Source: Pseudevernia furfuracea
Lineage: Eukaryota; Ascomycota; Lecanoromycetes; Lecanorales; Parmeliaceae
Direction of reading: 5' to 3'
NCBI GenBank assembly: GCA_022315425.1
Contig: JAIUPT010000047.1
Span: 1-64,000 of the forward strand
Length of the DNA: 64,000 nucleotides
The notes below the pieces were generated by a model that worked only from the letters and a program-made list of their open reading frames with translations, searched no databases and was not told the origin of the DNA. The position numbers were made by a program, and so were the translations under genes. Shown here one piece after another: positions 26,069 to 36,757 of this stretch; position 1 is the stretch's first letter, and the number at the start of each line of letters is the position of its first letter.

Positions 26069-26762
26069 GCGTTTCTGAGTTTAGATTTCCACTGTAGGGA
26101 TGACGTTTTTGAATTAAAATAGATGCGGGACTGAAGAAAAGAGCCTTGTGTATCAACAGAGCTTCCTCTTGAGTGCAGCTGCACCTTGAAACGGGTCAGC
26201 ACAAAACAGCAGCGCAATAATCAATAAGCAACTGGCAGTATGACGTGCTGCAACAAGCAGACAAAAGATTGTAGAAGTGGTGCCATGTCAGATGCACATG
26301 CCAGGTGTTGCACTTACTGCTGCACCCTCATTGCAAGGCAGGGGGCTGGGGGATGCAGCTGGCAGGCCACCTCTGCTCTGTTAGTAGTGGTGAGTGTGTG
26401 TGAGCACCAGGTGGTACCCTAGGGGCACCAGGTAGGCCAGCAGAAGGGCTGCTTGAGGGGACCTTGCTGCCTCTAGTGTCCTCAGCCTGTAGCAATGACC
26501 CAGGACCCATGACCATGTGATCAATTTTGATCAGCCACGGACTGTTCGTATTAGTATTCCTTTTGTACAGTCCTGCCCAGTCAAAGCACCAATGCTTGGT
26601 GAACTGCACGGCTGTAGCAGTCCAAAGTTCCGATGCTTCATGCAAGGACGCGCAGCTGAAACATAGTCAGACGCTTCAGCTTGCGATAGCCACTGCTCTT
26701 GCCAGCGAGCAAAGACAAGAAACACCTAATAGATTCTAAATATCGCGCGGACAAAGTTAGAC

Positions 26763-29352
26763 ATGCCTGCGACGTCGCCACAGACCCATCGGGCGGCAGA
26801 CTCACTGTACTATCGTCAGTACGCCTTCTTGAAGCTCCCTCCTTATGAGCTTGCAGCAGGTTTGCGGACATTTAAAGACATTCTGAGCAGCGATGAATCT
26901 GTTCTGGAAAGCCGAGGTTTGCAGCAGTTCCCTGAGCGAATTGTGCGCCACTTTAATCCTGAAGAGCATCAAGGTTTTCTGTCAGTCTCACTGCAATCAG
27001 CTTGGTTCGAGGTAAGCCTGACTGCACTGTCCTGGCAAGGGAAACCACCACTCAGCGTGCATACAGATTTAGCTGGCCACAGATTGTTGGCCTGCTGGAG
27101 GGTGCATCTGTGGATTTACTTGACGCAATTGCAATGTCCACACACCTTGGGCTCACAGCAGGCGCCTTCAGAGGAATAGTCGACTTGCCCAGTCAGACAC
27201 TGTCATCCTCTTCCCTGGATGTCATACAATACCTGCCAGTGGCCGAGACTATCTCATCATTGAAGCCAGAGGGAGGGTGTGCAATGCATCATGACAGGGG
27301 CCTGCTGACACTGATATGGTCAGATACTGTAGAAGGACTGCAGGTGAAAATCATGATGCTCTTGCCGCCCCCTGTTTTGCCTTACAAACATGTGGCAACA
27401 GACACCTGTTTATCGCCAAATACGACTGAGCGCCTGCTGCAAGTGCTAGTGACTGCATGCAAGCCAGATTCCTGTTGCTGTTCTGCAAGCATTCATTTCT
27501 TGGAATTCACTGCAGGTTGTCAACACTAAGACTGGCCTGTTTGAGGATGTTTTTGTGCCAGAGGGGTACATCCTGGTCCTTCCTGGCTACACTCTACAGC
27601 GAGCAAACTTGTGGCATCTACAAAGCAGCTGCACACCGAGTGGTCAGTCAAAACCTCCTTTTGTTTGAGAATACATGCGTTCTGCTGCATGCTGTCGACA
27701 ATTGTCGTGTTGTGTGATTGTCTATGATTGATTGGAGATAAGAAGGACACAATCAAGGCACAACCTTTACTGTTCTGTGGTTACACAGACAATGCGGGAT
27801 GTGGAGGGAGAGCGACTTGCTGTCACATTCATGCTCAGGTCTCCTGACACTGCGCTGCTTGACTTCCACACGGCATTGGCAGCCGCTGGCAAGCAAGTTG
27901 AACTCAGGTATATGTCAGTGCTGCACCTGCATACTTTTGTAGTTTGTGACATGTTTTTGAGCGTGTCATTAGCTTGACGACTTTGCGTGACTGCTAAATA
28001 TGCATGACCGCACATTTTGTGTCTGTGCTGCTATCAGCGCAGGGTATGGCTTCTACAGTATGATCTATTTATTTTTATATCTCTATATATATACATATTG
28101 GTAGGCAGGCTGCACTCAGCAAGTGACAGGGGATTCTGTGTGCACAGATTTGCTGGACCAATTCGTGTGATTGAGCTGCTGGCAATGTTTGATGAGCTGC
28201 ATCTATCCATCAATGATGCAAGCTCCAAACAGAAAGACAAGGTACCATCCTTCTCATTGATGTCAGCATATAGCCCTAGCTGTAAGCACAATAATTAGGT
28301 ATTTGAGGTTGTAGTCATGATCTGTGCAATTCAGTGTCACACAGGTGCTCAATGCGTGTATGTCATCTCTTGGTCTATGATTATATGTATGTCGTCTGTA
28401 CAGCTGTACAGTGCCTCCAATTGTGGCCCAGCCAATTGCCTCAAGTCCCACCAAGCCTGCTGCTTCCCTAAATGCAGCCACGGGCATGACATTTGCACAC
28501 ACGCATCCAATTCCTTGGCATGAAATGCAGGATACTTTGCCGCCTGCCCAGTCAGACTCGTTTCTCAAAGGATGTCTCTGTGACTCAGGTACTCACTTCT
28601 GGGCAGGCAGCTAGCACTAACCCTGCAAGTGGTCCATCCTGCACTTTGTCGCCCCCTAATGCTCTGCAAGTGCTTGCTGAGGCAGGCACAGCCAGCAGCA
28701 CCAGCATCAGTCACACGCCTCTTGACTACTTTGAGGCAGCTGTAGATGAAGGTCTACCACATAATAGCTGCAGCCAGATAGGTACCTCGACACACAGTGG
28801 AGGTCAGGCCCACCCTGCCCCTGCCTCCTCAAGCCTCAACCCACGAGCACTGCCTTGGGACCCAGTTTTGGGATTGGCAAGGGCTTTGCCACATGTACAC
28901 AGTAGTGCTAATGCACATGCAGCTCCATCATATGGGCATCTCAGCAGTGGTGCAAGGGCAGTGTCACCCTGTCCAGGCTATCCACACATCACGCCTCAAT
29001 GGCCCCATCACAATGTGGCTGCTGGTGGTGACCTCGACACCTCTGATTCTGGGATGTCTGATGATGAAGAAGAGTCTGGGATATCTGATGACGAAGAAGA
29101 GTTAACTGCCATCTCAGGCTGCCCACCTATCCCAAATGTTTTGTTAACAAACTGGTATTCCGCAGCAGTGGGGCAAGGGCAGTGTCACCACCTCCAGGCT
29201 TTGAGCATGTTACGCCTCACCCCAAGCCAGAGAGGGCACGGTGTCACATCAGTGAGAAGGGCAAGAGGAGGTCAAAAGCTAGGGCTTTGAAGAAAAAACT
29301 TGCAAAAAGAAGGGCCCGCCTCCTGAGGGAACAACAGATGGCCGGGGCCTAG
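26763..29352 (+). CDS. 2-oxoglutarate/Fe(II)-dependent oxygenase with long C-terminal extension
   Basis: Enzymes of this family use Fe(II) and 2-oxoglutarate to oxidise small molecules or proteins in the isopenicillin-N-synthase-like fold. Exons: 26763-27011, 27083-27343, 27516-27642, 27789-27907, 28148-28241, about 28409-28589 and about 28601-29352. The iron-binding HxD is seen in GGCAMHHDRGLLTLI at 27280-27315. The distal histidine is in YKAAAHRV near 27625, readable after removing one A from a short A run. The 2-oxoglutarate-binding arginine is likely in ERLAVTFMLRSPD at 27811. After the core come a conserved-looking FAGPIRVIELLAMFDELH block, a low-complexity linker, two acidic repeats (SGMSDDEEE, SGISDDEEE) at 29049-29102 and a very basic tail, KGKRRSKARALKKKLAKRRA. 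The tail could be a nuclear or RNA-binding signal (inference). The substrate is unknown. Confidence 0.8.
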
Positions 29353-29869
29353 TCCAGATACTCCCACTTGGTTGCACTGTGTTCCACTGTGGTGTACACG
29401 CATGAGCCTGATCATGTGGTTCTTGAAGTCTTTCTTATATAACTCTGCTGTGTAGGCATGGTGGCTGTTGTACCTTGTACCATGTTCAATGCTGTACAAT
29501 TACATTCATGATGAGCCTTGCAAGAGAGAGAAAGAGAAATCTGTTACACAAAGGTAATCGTATGATACTGACGAACAAGCAGTCGTTCTGACGTCCTGGC
29601 ATGACACACGAATTCTGGAAGATTTTGAGAAAACATTCTCGCACCCACAGCCTCTGAATCAAGAGAAAGTGGCATTGCAGTAATTGCATCTGGTTCAGCT
29701 GGCAAAATTGATGTGGTAGACATGCAATGCAAAATGTGCACATCACTACATAATACCATTGAAAAGATATGCATAGAAACTAAATTCGACTAGCATGCAT
29801 GTAATTCGTGTGTAACACATGCAGAACCAGCTAATTGATGATGTTTATATGATAAATTATATCAGTACA
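29353..29869. other. Spacer between oxygenase and LINE
   Basis: No conserved coding signal. It should include the 3' untranslated region of the oxygenase and, on the other strand, the LINE end. Confidence 0.4.
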
Positions 29870-32060
29870 CATGCCAAGAAATAGCTTCTCTTGCGCTTGA
29901 GAGGGCGTTCACTCTTGCGCTCTAAGCCTGGCAGTTCGTCTGTCGAGTATACTTGCATGGCCAGGCGAAACTGCTTGCTCCGCATCCATGTCTTTGGCTG
30001 ATGTGTTACAATGAAGGCTATCTGGTCGGTTGTCAGAGCTGATCTGGTCACTTGTGAGGCTAGACGATCTTTCAGGTGACTTTCCCGTCCTTGTATCGTG
30101 CCCGTCTCGTCTGCAGGGCTTGCTCTTGTTCCTCTTCTGCTGTGTTAGGTTCAGCACTGAGTGGTCCCGTAGCATTGCTAGCGCTCTGCACTCGATGTCG
30201 TGGTCGATGCTCCTGCATCCGCAGTTCCGACACAACCTCTAATCTGACGGACAGTCCTGTCTTGTATGCTCAGGGGTGCCACATCCTGGATTCTTGTTCC
30301 ATGGCTGCCGTCGTTTGCCAAGTGGTTCTGGTTGAACGCCTTCTTGTGTTGGGCGATCACTCTGCCAAATTTGAGGGCCAGCTCCGAGGTACTAAGCAGT
30401 ATAATATTTTGCTTGTTTGGCAAGCACACTTCGGCAAAGTTGTCTCTCACTTCTAGTGGCTTGTTGATAGATTTTCAGGTAGTATCATTTGCTCTAGACT
30501 TAGATAACAGGGTCATATTTTGCTTTGACTGCTTCAAATTCCTTGCACTGGGTCCTTGTTTGAGCGATTCACCAATGAGATTGTTTTACAACAGCAGCAT
30601 TGGGCGGTGACAAACCCCACAGGGCCTTTGTCGTGTAGAGCCGTTGTCAGGTATGTGCAAACTAGCTTGGCTTACATCACATGCATTGATATTAGGCCCA
30701 GGCCTGCACGCTCCCTGTCTTGGTGGATCATTGCAGACTTTGTTGACCTAGGTAGCTTGTATACTCTTTTGCAGATGTTAAGCTTGATGGCATCACATTT
30801 GCTGACATCTCATAATGTCATTAGACCCAGAGGCATTGAGTATGCCATGCAGCTGTCAATGACAGTGTCAAGTGCTTGAGCCTTCTGTTTGATTGACAGG
30901 GGAAATGTGAGCCTCGAGAGCTCTCACTTCTCCGCCTGGCTTCCTTCAGCACTCTGTCAAGATGTGGTGCCCAATTGAATGTTGGGGTGATGTCGACTCG
31001 GTGACGTCTACTCCAAGATATATGTAGGGCTGAGTGTGGGGGTGCAGGAATGGGGTAGGTGTGATATATATCTTGACTGTTCTAGCAGAGGCTGGAAACT
31101 CACATGTTCCAGCACAGGATGGAGCATCTTCAGCGTTTTGCTTGAAAGCACCTTGTCACTGCCATTTCTGCGCGCTTGGCCCCACAGTATTCCTGTCACA
31201 GCACATTTCTTGACATTCACAGCCATGCATGACCAGTTCACAAACGCTTAAATCCTTTATGCTTGTCTTGCAAGGTCAGTTGCTGATAGGGCTGCTGCTA
31301 ACATATCGTCTGCATATACAGATGCACTTGTGGTGTGGTCGGCATGCAGGCTCTTGCTCAGGCCACCATACTTGTAGCCTCTGCCTCGGAGTTGCAGCTA
31401 TCTCAACAGAGGCTCAATGAAGATCAAGAAGAGGAGCGGCAATAAGGTATAGATGCATTGTGTGTCTCTTTACTTGATTGGTCCTGAATTTGCAAAGTAG
31501 AGCTTGATCTTGTTATGGCATCGGTATACAGTGCAGCTATCACTTCAATAGAATAGTCTGGAAATCCCTGGTTGTGCATAATACACAGCGCTTTGTCGTG
31601 GTCTATGGTGTTGAATGCTGAGCTGACATCCACATATGACAAGTGCAGGTCTTGCTGGCTCGTTTTGCATCTGACATGTGGTTTGCTACATTTTGCTGCT
31701 GCTGTTTTGTGTTTGTTTGCTTCCTGAAGCCCTCCTGCGCACTGCTCAGGACATTGAATTGTTATGCATATTTTAGAAACATTCTGGAATCACACTGGTA
31801 CATAGTTTATACAGAGCGTTTGCTAGTGTTTTTGGCCTCCAGTTTCCTAAGTCATGTTTGCTGCCCTTTTTACGCAGGAGCACTGTTGGAGCCTCCTTCC
31901 ATACCTTGGCCGTGGTTCCCGACTCCACATATGAACAACTTGTGAATGGGCTCATGATGTGCTCAGCTCAATGCACTGATGTATGCTGAGCACATCATGC
32001 ACTTCTTTTGTCAGTATATTGTCTTAGCACTTGAGACTGCGCTGCGACACAGCATTGGGA
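29870..32060 (-). mobile_element. Decayed LINE retrotransposon (reverse transcriptase remnants)
   Basis: The minus strand carries reverse-transcriptase blocks in the expected order. They are KKGSKHDLGNWRPKTLANAL (31870-31810), SYVDVSSAFNTIDHDKAL with FPDYSIEVIAALYTDA (31640-31500), PLLFLIFIEPLLR near 31430-31390 and the catalytic YADD near 31320. A downstream CTPTLSPTYILE-like motif lies at 31040-31010. The C-terminal part at 30235-29870 has a CRNCGCRSIDHDIEC cysteine/histidine cluster and ends in RKSERPLKRKRSY. Stops and frameshifts separate all blocks, so the copy is dead. No endonuclease domain was recognised upstream. Confidence 0.82.
31950..31999. repeat. Small inverted repeat
   Basis: ATGATGTGCTCAGC and its complement GCTGAGCACATCAT flank a ~20-base loop near the 5' side of the LINE. 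Confidence 0.75.
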
Positions 32061-32161
32061 ATATCCAGGCTGTATATATGATTTGCTCGGGCCCATTGTC
32101 ATAGGTGTTGTATACTTGTTTGGCACGCCTGAGCCTATAAATATTTTGATTTACATATACA

Positions 32162-32165
<4 letters not shown>

Positions 32166-32205
<40 letters not shown>
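32166..32205. repeat. (TA)n microsatellite
   Basis: An uninterrupted run of alternating T and A, 30 or more bases, after TGTG. Confidence 0.95.
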
Positions 32206-32207
<2 letters not shown>

Positions 32208-32449
32208 TGACAGCTGTACAACTGTGCCATAAATTTGTCAACCTGTGCAACAATACAATGTGTGTTGCACAGCTTGCAACTGACATGCAGCGTGAGCGAG
32301 CACTGACAATCAAGGGCACTAATGCGTCAGAGTCACGAAGCGAGATGAACGACTAACATGCACCCAAGCATACGGCCAAGCGTTCACAGGTCCCTGACAC
32401 TGCTGAGCTGATCAGGAGACACGCAGCAGAGCAGGAGCACTGTCCTGAC

Positions 32450-32683
32450 ATGTGCCTTTCCGTCCACACTCTAACTTCGAGAACATACAGACTAAACGTC
32501 CACAACAGCTGGGACATGGGGGCAGTCAAGAGCCCCATTGGGATTGTGATGATTGGTGTTCGTCCAGATGCGATGAGGCTTGTAAATGCTGGCAGACAAC
32601 TGCATGACAAGTATCTGCTCAGTGATTATGATATTGGTGATGGGGCTAATTTGCATCTGGTACTCAAACTTGGGGGAGACTGA
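32450..32683 (+). CDS. Divergent ubiquitin-like protein, single exon
   Basis: A 77-residue frame aligns end to end with ubiquitin (76 residues) with one inserted residue before GVRPD. Shared landmarks are M1, HTLTSRT (ubiquitin KTLTGKT), RLVNAGRQL (RLIFAGKQL), LLSDYDI (TLSDYNI) and LHLVLKLGG at the C-terminus. The hydrophobic-patch positions 8 and 70 are kept and position 44 is valine. The lysine used for K48 chains is arginine. The end is LKLGGD and then stop, so the arginine before GG is lost and one acidic residue follows GG, as in precursors that need trimming. Twenty-eight in-frame residues without an ATG precede the start. It lies a few hundred bases from a LINE and has no intron, so a retrocopy is possible. 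A short exon of a larger gene is the alternative. Confidence 0.72.
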   Translation: MCLSVHTLTSRTYRLNVHNSWDMGAVKSPIGIVMIGVRPDAMRLVNAGRQLHDKYLLSDYDIGDGANLHLVLKLGGD

Positions 32684-32997
32684 AATGATGGTTGAAATGA
32701 TGGAGAGACACAACCCAATGATTCCATTGCACAGCATTCGGCACGTGGAGAATACACACATTTAAGTTTCTATAGTATGCACCCAGACAGAGACATGATG
32801 CCAAGGCCAATGTAAACCTGAAGACAGTGCTGTTGACATGTGTGTGCATCATCTGAAAAACCCTTCCTGGTTGCATTGTTTTCTGCAAAGCTTGCCAGCA
32901 CGGGTCTTAGACATGTCAGTGCAAGAATGTTGCACTCTGGGTTTTTCAGAGCACAATAGCATGTCTTGACAACGGCATGCATGCGCATTGCTGTATG

Positions 32998-35900
32998 CTA
33001 TCGCATGCTGTGCCACTTGCTGTGGCGCATCCTGTGCAGGGCAGCATCAACTGCTTGCAGAACATCTTGCACAACAAAGTCTGCAGGATGGTTGGGGTCA
33101 TTTTCTCCAGCAGGTCGCCGAAAGATGCCAGTTCGGACCAGGATAGATGTCCATGGGCGCCTGTACAGGCAATCTCTACTACTGTACCACATGTATGAGA
33201 AGTAGCCCCAAAAGCAATATCAAGCAAGTCTGACACGATACAGCAAAATCTGAGTAGGCAGCACAAGCAACAAACAGAATCTTCAGCGGCCCAGCATTTG
33301 TAAGTGCTGAAACATACATTGACTGCACACTTGTGTTTGCTGGACCATACACTGACTGCAGACTGGTAAAACAGCTGCAGCACTTCATGCACAGCTTTAC
33401 TGGGCAAAAGCATGCTGCATGCAAGAACCTATCCAGAAATGCAGGGAACGAACCTGCAGCTCTTGCCCCAGCAATATCTGAAGCAGGGTTGTCGCCAACA
33501 GCATACACAGCGCCAAAGGCAGCTTGTGGCCAGCAGAAGGCAGGTCCAGGCCTATCAGCTTGGCCTGTTGGAGCAACAACCCTTCCATCAAGCGGTAAGG
33601 CTCAGCATGGGGTTTACCAAACACTGTGAACTGTTTGATAGAATGCCCATTCACCTGAACACATGTGCAACAGTCAGTAAGAGCCGGGCAAAGCTCAAAA
33701 ACACACTGCTGATTGTTCAACATGCAATGACAAAGTCATTGTGAAAGCACAGGATTTAGGCTTGGCTGTCTGTGAATTTGCTGTCCAGAGCAGGGCAGGG
33801 CAGGACAGGGCAGGGCAGGGCCGGGCCTGCTATTAACGGCAGACCAGGTTGCGCTGTAACATTCAATGCCAGAAGTTGGAATACCAGATGGCATGTGATA
33901 TTAGATTTCCACTGCTATTTGGCTCAAACTGAGATAGATGGATCAGAGCACTCATGCCTTGTAGCTCAGCATGTCGAGAAGCTGCCTGGGTTGTCAGCCG
34001 CTAACAACAAGACTAGCACAAACTGTGACATAATGTCCACAACATGAACATCATGTCATCCTAAGTGCAGATGTCAGGCAACCAATTGGGTTGGAGGCAT
34101 GGATCCTTGACCACAACACAGTGGTCACAGATTTTGAAGACGCAGAAGCAGAGTCACACAGGACCAGCATGCAAACTGTGCAGCTATCATCATTGCATGC
34201 GTTCTGCAGCCAAAAGCTACAGAAACTTACTGCAGCATAGACAGCATCCAGGGCAGCAGCAAGCAGCCTTGCCCAAAGCCGTGGAGCAGGGAACTCGTTT
34301 GCATAGATGATGTCTGGATTGCTGTAGTATAGCGGGACTGGCTGTTCACCTGCTGGAGGCTCACTGCGACCCATCACACCACCTATACCAGCCCAAGAAC
34401 ACATTTCAGCTGTGATGTTTACTCGCCTGATGAGGTCACGGGTTGAGTCAAGGTAGGTATGCATGGACCCATCCATACTAGTCTTGCCCAGCTTTACACA
34501 CAACATTGTCCAATTTGGGCAGAGTGTTCTCTGCTGATCTTGTAAGCTATTTAGGCCTCGCAAACAGGATGGCTCGACTCAAAATACACTGATGATAGTC
34601 AAGCTTTTATCAAGTGAATGTGAATGTGTGTATTGGAACCACAAAAGCTGCAGCACTGCAGCCTGCAGAGCTGGTTCATGTGCAGTGCCGCACCAAGCAA
34701 CCACAATACTGATTGTGCACATAGCAAAACTCCGTGACTGTGACAGGCAGAAGGACATATCGTGGCGACCTGACATGATGACATCAGCGATGAGCTGCCA
34801 TACATGCAGCGGGACATGTCATGCTGACCTGACATGATGACGTCAGTGATGAGCTGCAGGTCTCGGTACCAGTCAATTGGATCACTGAAGACAAGCACAG
34901 CTTGGAAGGGGGCTTCCTCTTGCCACAGCTGGGGTCTGCCATGTCAGGTATTGCCTCCCCCTCTGGTGTCCAGCCCTGCATGCAGCCATGTCATTAGTAC
35001 TATACATATGATACTGTGTATTGCAGCTATGACATCTGCTCATACTGCTCATATTGCTGCAAATCATAGCGGCTTTGAACCTGTACATCCTTGTCATGAG
35101 TTTTGCAGACTTACGTTGGTGAGCCAGCCCTGCTTGGCACTGAAGAAGGTATGAACAAAAAGGTTGCTATTGTGCAGATGAACAGTATGACGCAATCAGT
35201 GCTCCATGCGTCTTACATGGCCCAAGATTGCGAGTCTGAGTTACTTCTTGTATAGACATGGCAGTCAAGGCACGCACATTGTTCAAAGCTAAAGTTAAGC
35301 TTCTGTAGATGGAGTTCACGTCACAAGCACAAATGGATGGTCTGAAGCAATGCTTATCCACCTCAAGCATGCAAATCAGTACTACAATATGTTCTGCAGA
35401 TCAAATGACGGGTCAGAAGGCAGGTGGGTGGGTTGCCACACCTGGGTCATGGCAGAAGGGCACAGCTTGGGGATACCTAGCGCTGAGCTGTGAGGTTGTG
35501 ACTGCTCTTTTGAAGCCGTAAGCTGCTGCCACCTCTGAAGCACCTCGCCCTGAGATGACCACTGGTTTATTCCCAAGATCTTTGGCCAACTCCCTGTAAG
35601 GGGTGTGGGAAAGGACCACCTGCAGAGACAGGACCAGGCTTACATGCCTTCACAAGCATCTGAGGTTTGTTGTACTTGACATCAAGTTGATAAAGCATGC
35701 GCTGTGAAGGATGTCATTGGGGTGTTGGCCTGCAAGACTTACCATTGCTGCAGAGCAAAGCTAGCTACAGCCCTGACAAGATTTGCACAAGCAGCGGTGA
35801 CGATGAAATGAATGCTGTTGGGGCAGTACAAAAGGCTTTTCAGCTTGGTGAGCCACCTGGTCAACTCCGACAGCAACATCAAGCCAGCCTGATAGCTGTT

Positions 35901-36600
35901 CAGCCTTCTGCGCTTCAGTGACTCCGCCACCGTTTGTCAGAAAACAGACAGGATACTTTGGCTTTGCCCCTGCATGCAAGACAACAAGCTTCGCATCTGC
36001 AGCAATTGTCCTCCTTGAGACACAAATGGACATAGCCTGCCCTGAGCTAACGCTAAAGCTTCTGTCATAAGTATTATCAGCCTGAGCTGAAACTTTACGG
36101 CATGAGCGACAAGAATGCAGAAGGCACGTACCGTTGTCAGTGTAAAGTCTTGCTAAAGCCTTTTTGGCTTCCGGTAGGACGGTGCCGCCTTGTATGAGCA
36201 CGCCTGCACACATTATGCCAGAATGATACTTCTTATGGGTTTACGCCATTTTACGTAGTATTCCAAGCAAGTTATACACACCATCAATATCGAAAACAAA
36301 CGCTGGTGGGCCCTCCGGTGCGTAAGCTGAAATCCGCGTAGGTACCAACTTGCTAGACTAACTGGCTGCTTAACCTTGCAAGCATGCAAAAACATCAGAA
36401 CCACAAGTTTCAGACCTGACGACAAAGCACAACTTGACCTACCTGACGTATCGATCGCAACATCAGGGGCCTTTACGCAGATTGCCGCAGCATGCGGACT
36501 GCCAGTGGTTCTCCTAGCCAACGTCTTTGGTGGATTCCAGATATCCTTCGATTCAACTCCCTGTGTTTTCCGGCTCGACTCGACATCCGCAGGCAAACCT
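32998..36600 (-). CDS. HDHD5: HAD-superfamily IIA hydrolase, HDHD5/CECR5 type (spliced)
   Basis: The HDHD5/CECR5 family is a subgroup of HAD phosphatase-fold proteins, often mitochondrial, with no firmly known substrate. The aspartate nucleophile motif FVFDIDG is at about 36310-36285 and splices to VLIQGGTVLPEAKKALARLY (36202-36145). Next come YPVCFLTNGGGVTEAQKAEQL near 35960-35900, then KPVVISGRGASEVAAAYGFKRA near 35580-35520. Then come VLVFSDPIDWYRDLQLITDVIM near 34900-34845 and PLYYSNPDIIYANEFPAPR near 34345-34285. FGKPHAEPYRLMEGLLLQQA at 33625-33565 and the magnesium-site MYAVGDNPASDIAGARAAG at 33508-33452 follow. The end is WTSILVRTGIFR ... HPADFVVQDVLQAVDAAL and then stop at 32998-33000. 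Frame breaks are present, for example after APRL near 34285. No ATG is found in frame for the first exon, so the start is unresolved. Confidence 0.85.
33783..33828. repeat. (GCAGG)n simple repeat
   Basis: About eight GGCAGG or GGACAGG units in a row, inside an HDHD5 intron. Confidence 0.92.
34750..34868. repeat. Two-copy duplication covering an HDHD5 exon end and splice donor
   Basis: The copies share GACCTGACATGATGAC(A/G)TCA(G)(C/T)GATGAGCTGC, at 34770-34799 and 34830-34859. On the minus strand each holds the last exon codons (TDVIMS-like) followed by a possible GT donor, so the donor region is doubled. Confidence 0.7.
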
Positions 36601-36757
36601 ATGCTTGCGAGCTTAACCGGCGTTTGATTTGTTGACCAGCTGTCGTTCCGCCTTCACGTGCTATGCTATCGTTGACGTGAGGCATGCTCGAGCAGTGTGC
36701 GGGCAGTAGAGACGCCTCAAAAGCTGCTTTGGGAAGTGCATAGGGTGCAGAGCCAGA
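36601..36757. promoter_or_regulatory. Short divergent intergenic region HDHD5 / AAAP transporter
   Basis: About 150 bases separate the first recognisable HDHD5 codons (minus strand) from the transporter ATG (plus strand). Both 5' regions must lie here, so a bidirectional promoter is likely by position. No TATA box is evident. Confidence 0.4.

Noticed and set aside
28797..29105. Alternative 102-codon frame in the oxygenase last exon
   Set aside because: It overlaps the better frame carrying the acidic SDDEEE repeats and has no independent support.
32011..32319. Minus-strand frame with a tyrosine-isoleucine run
   Set aside because: The run is simply the (TA)n microsatellite translated.
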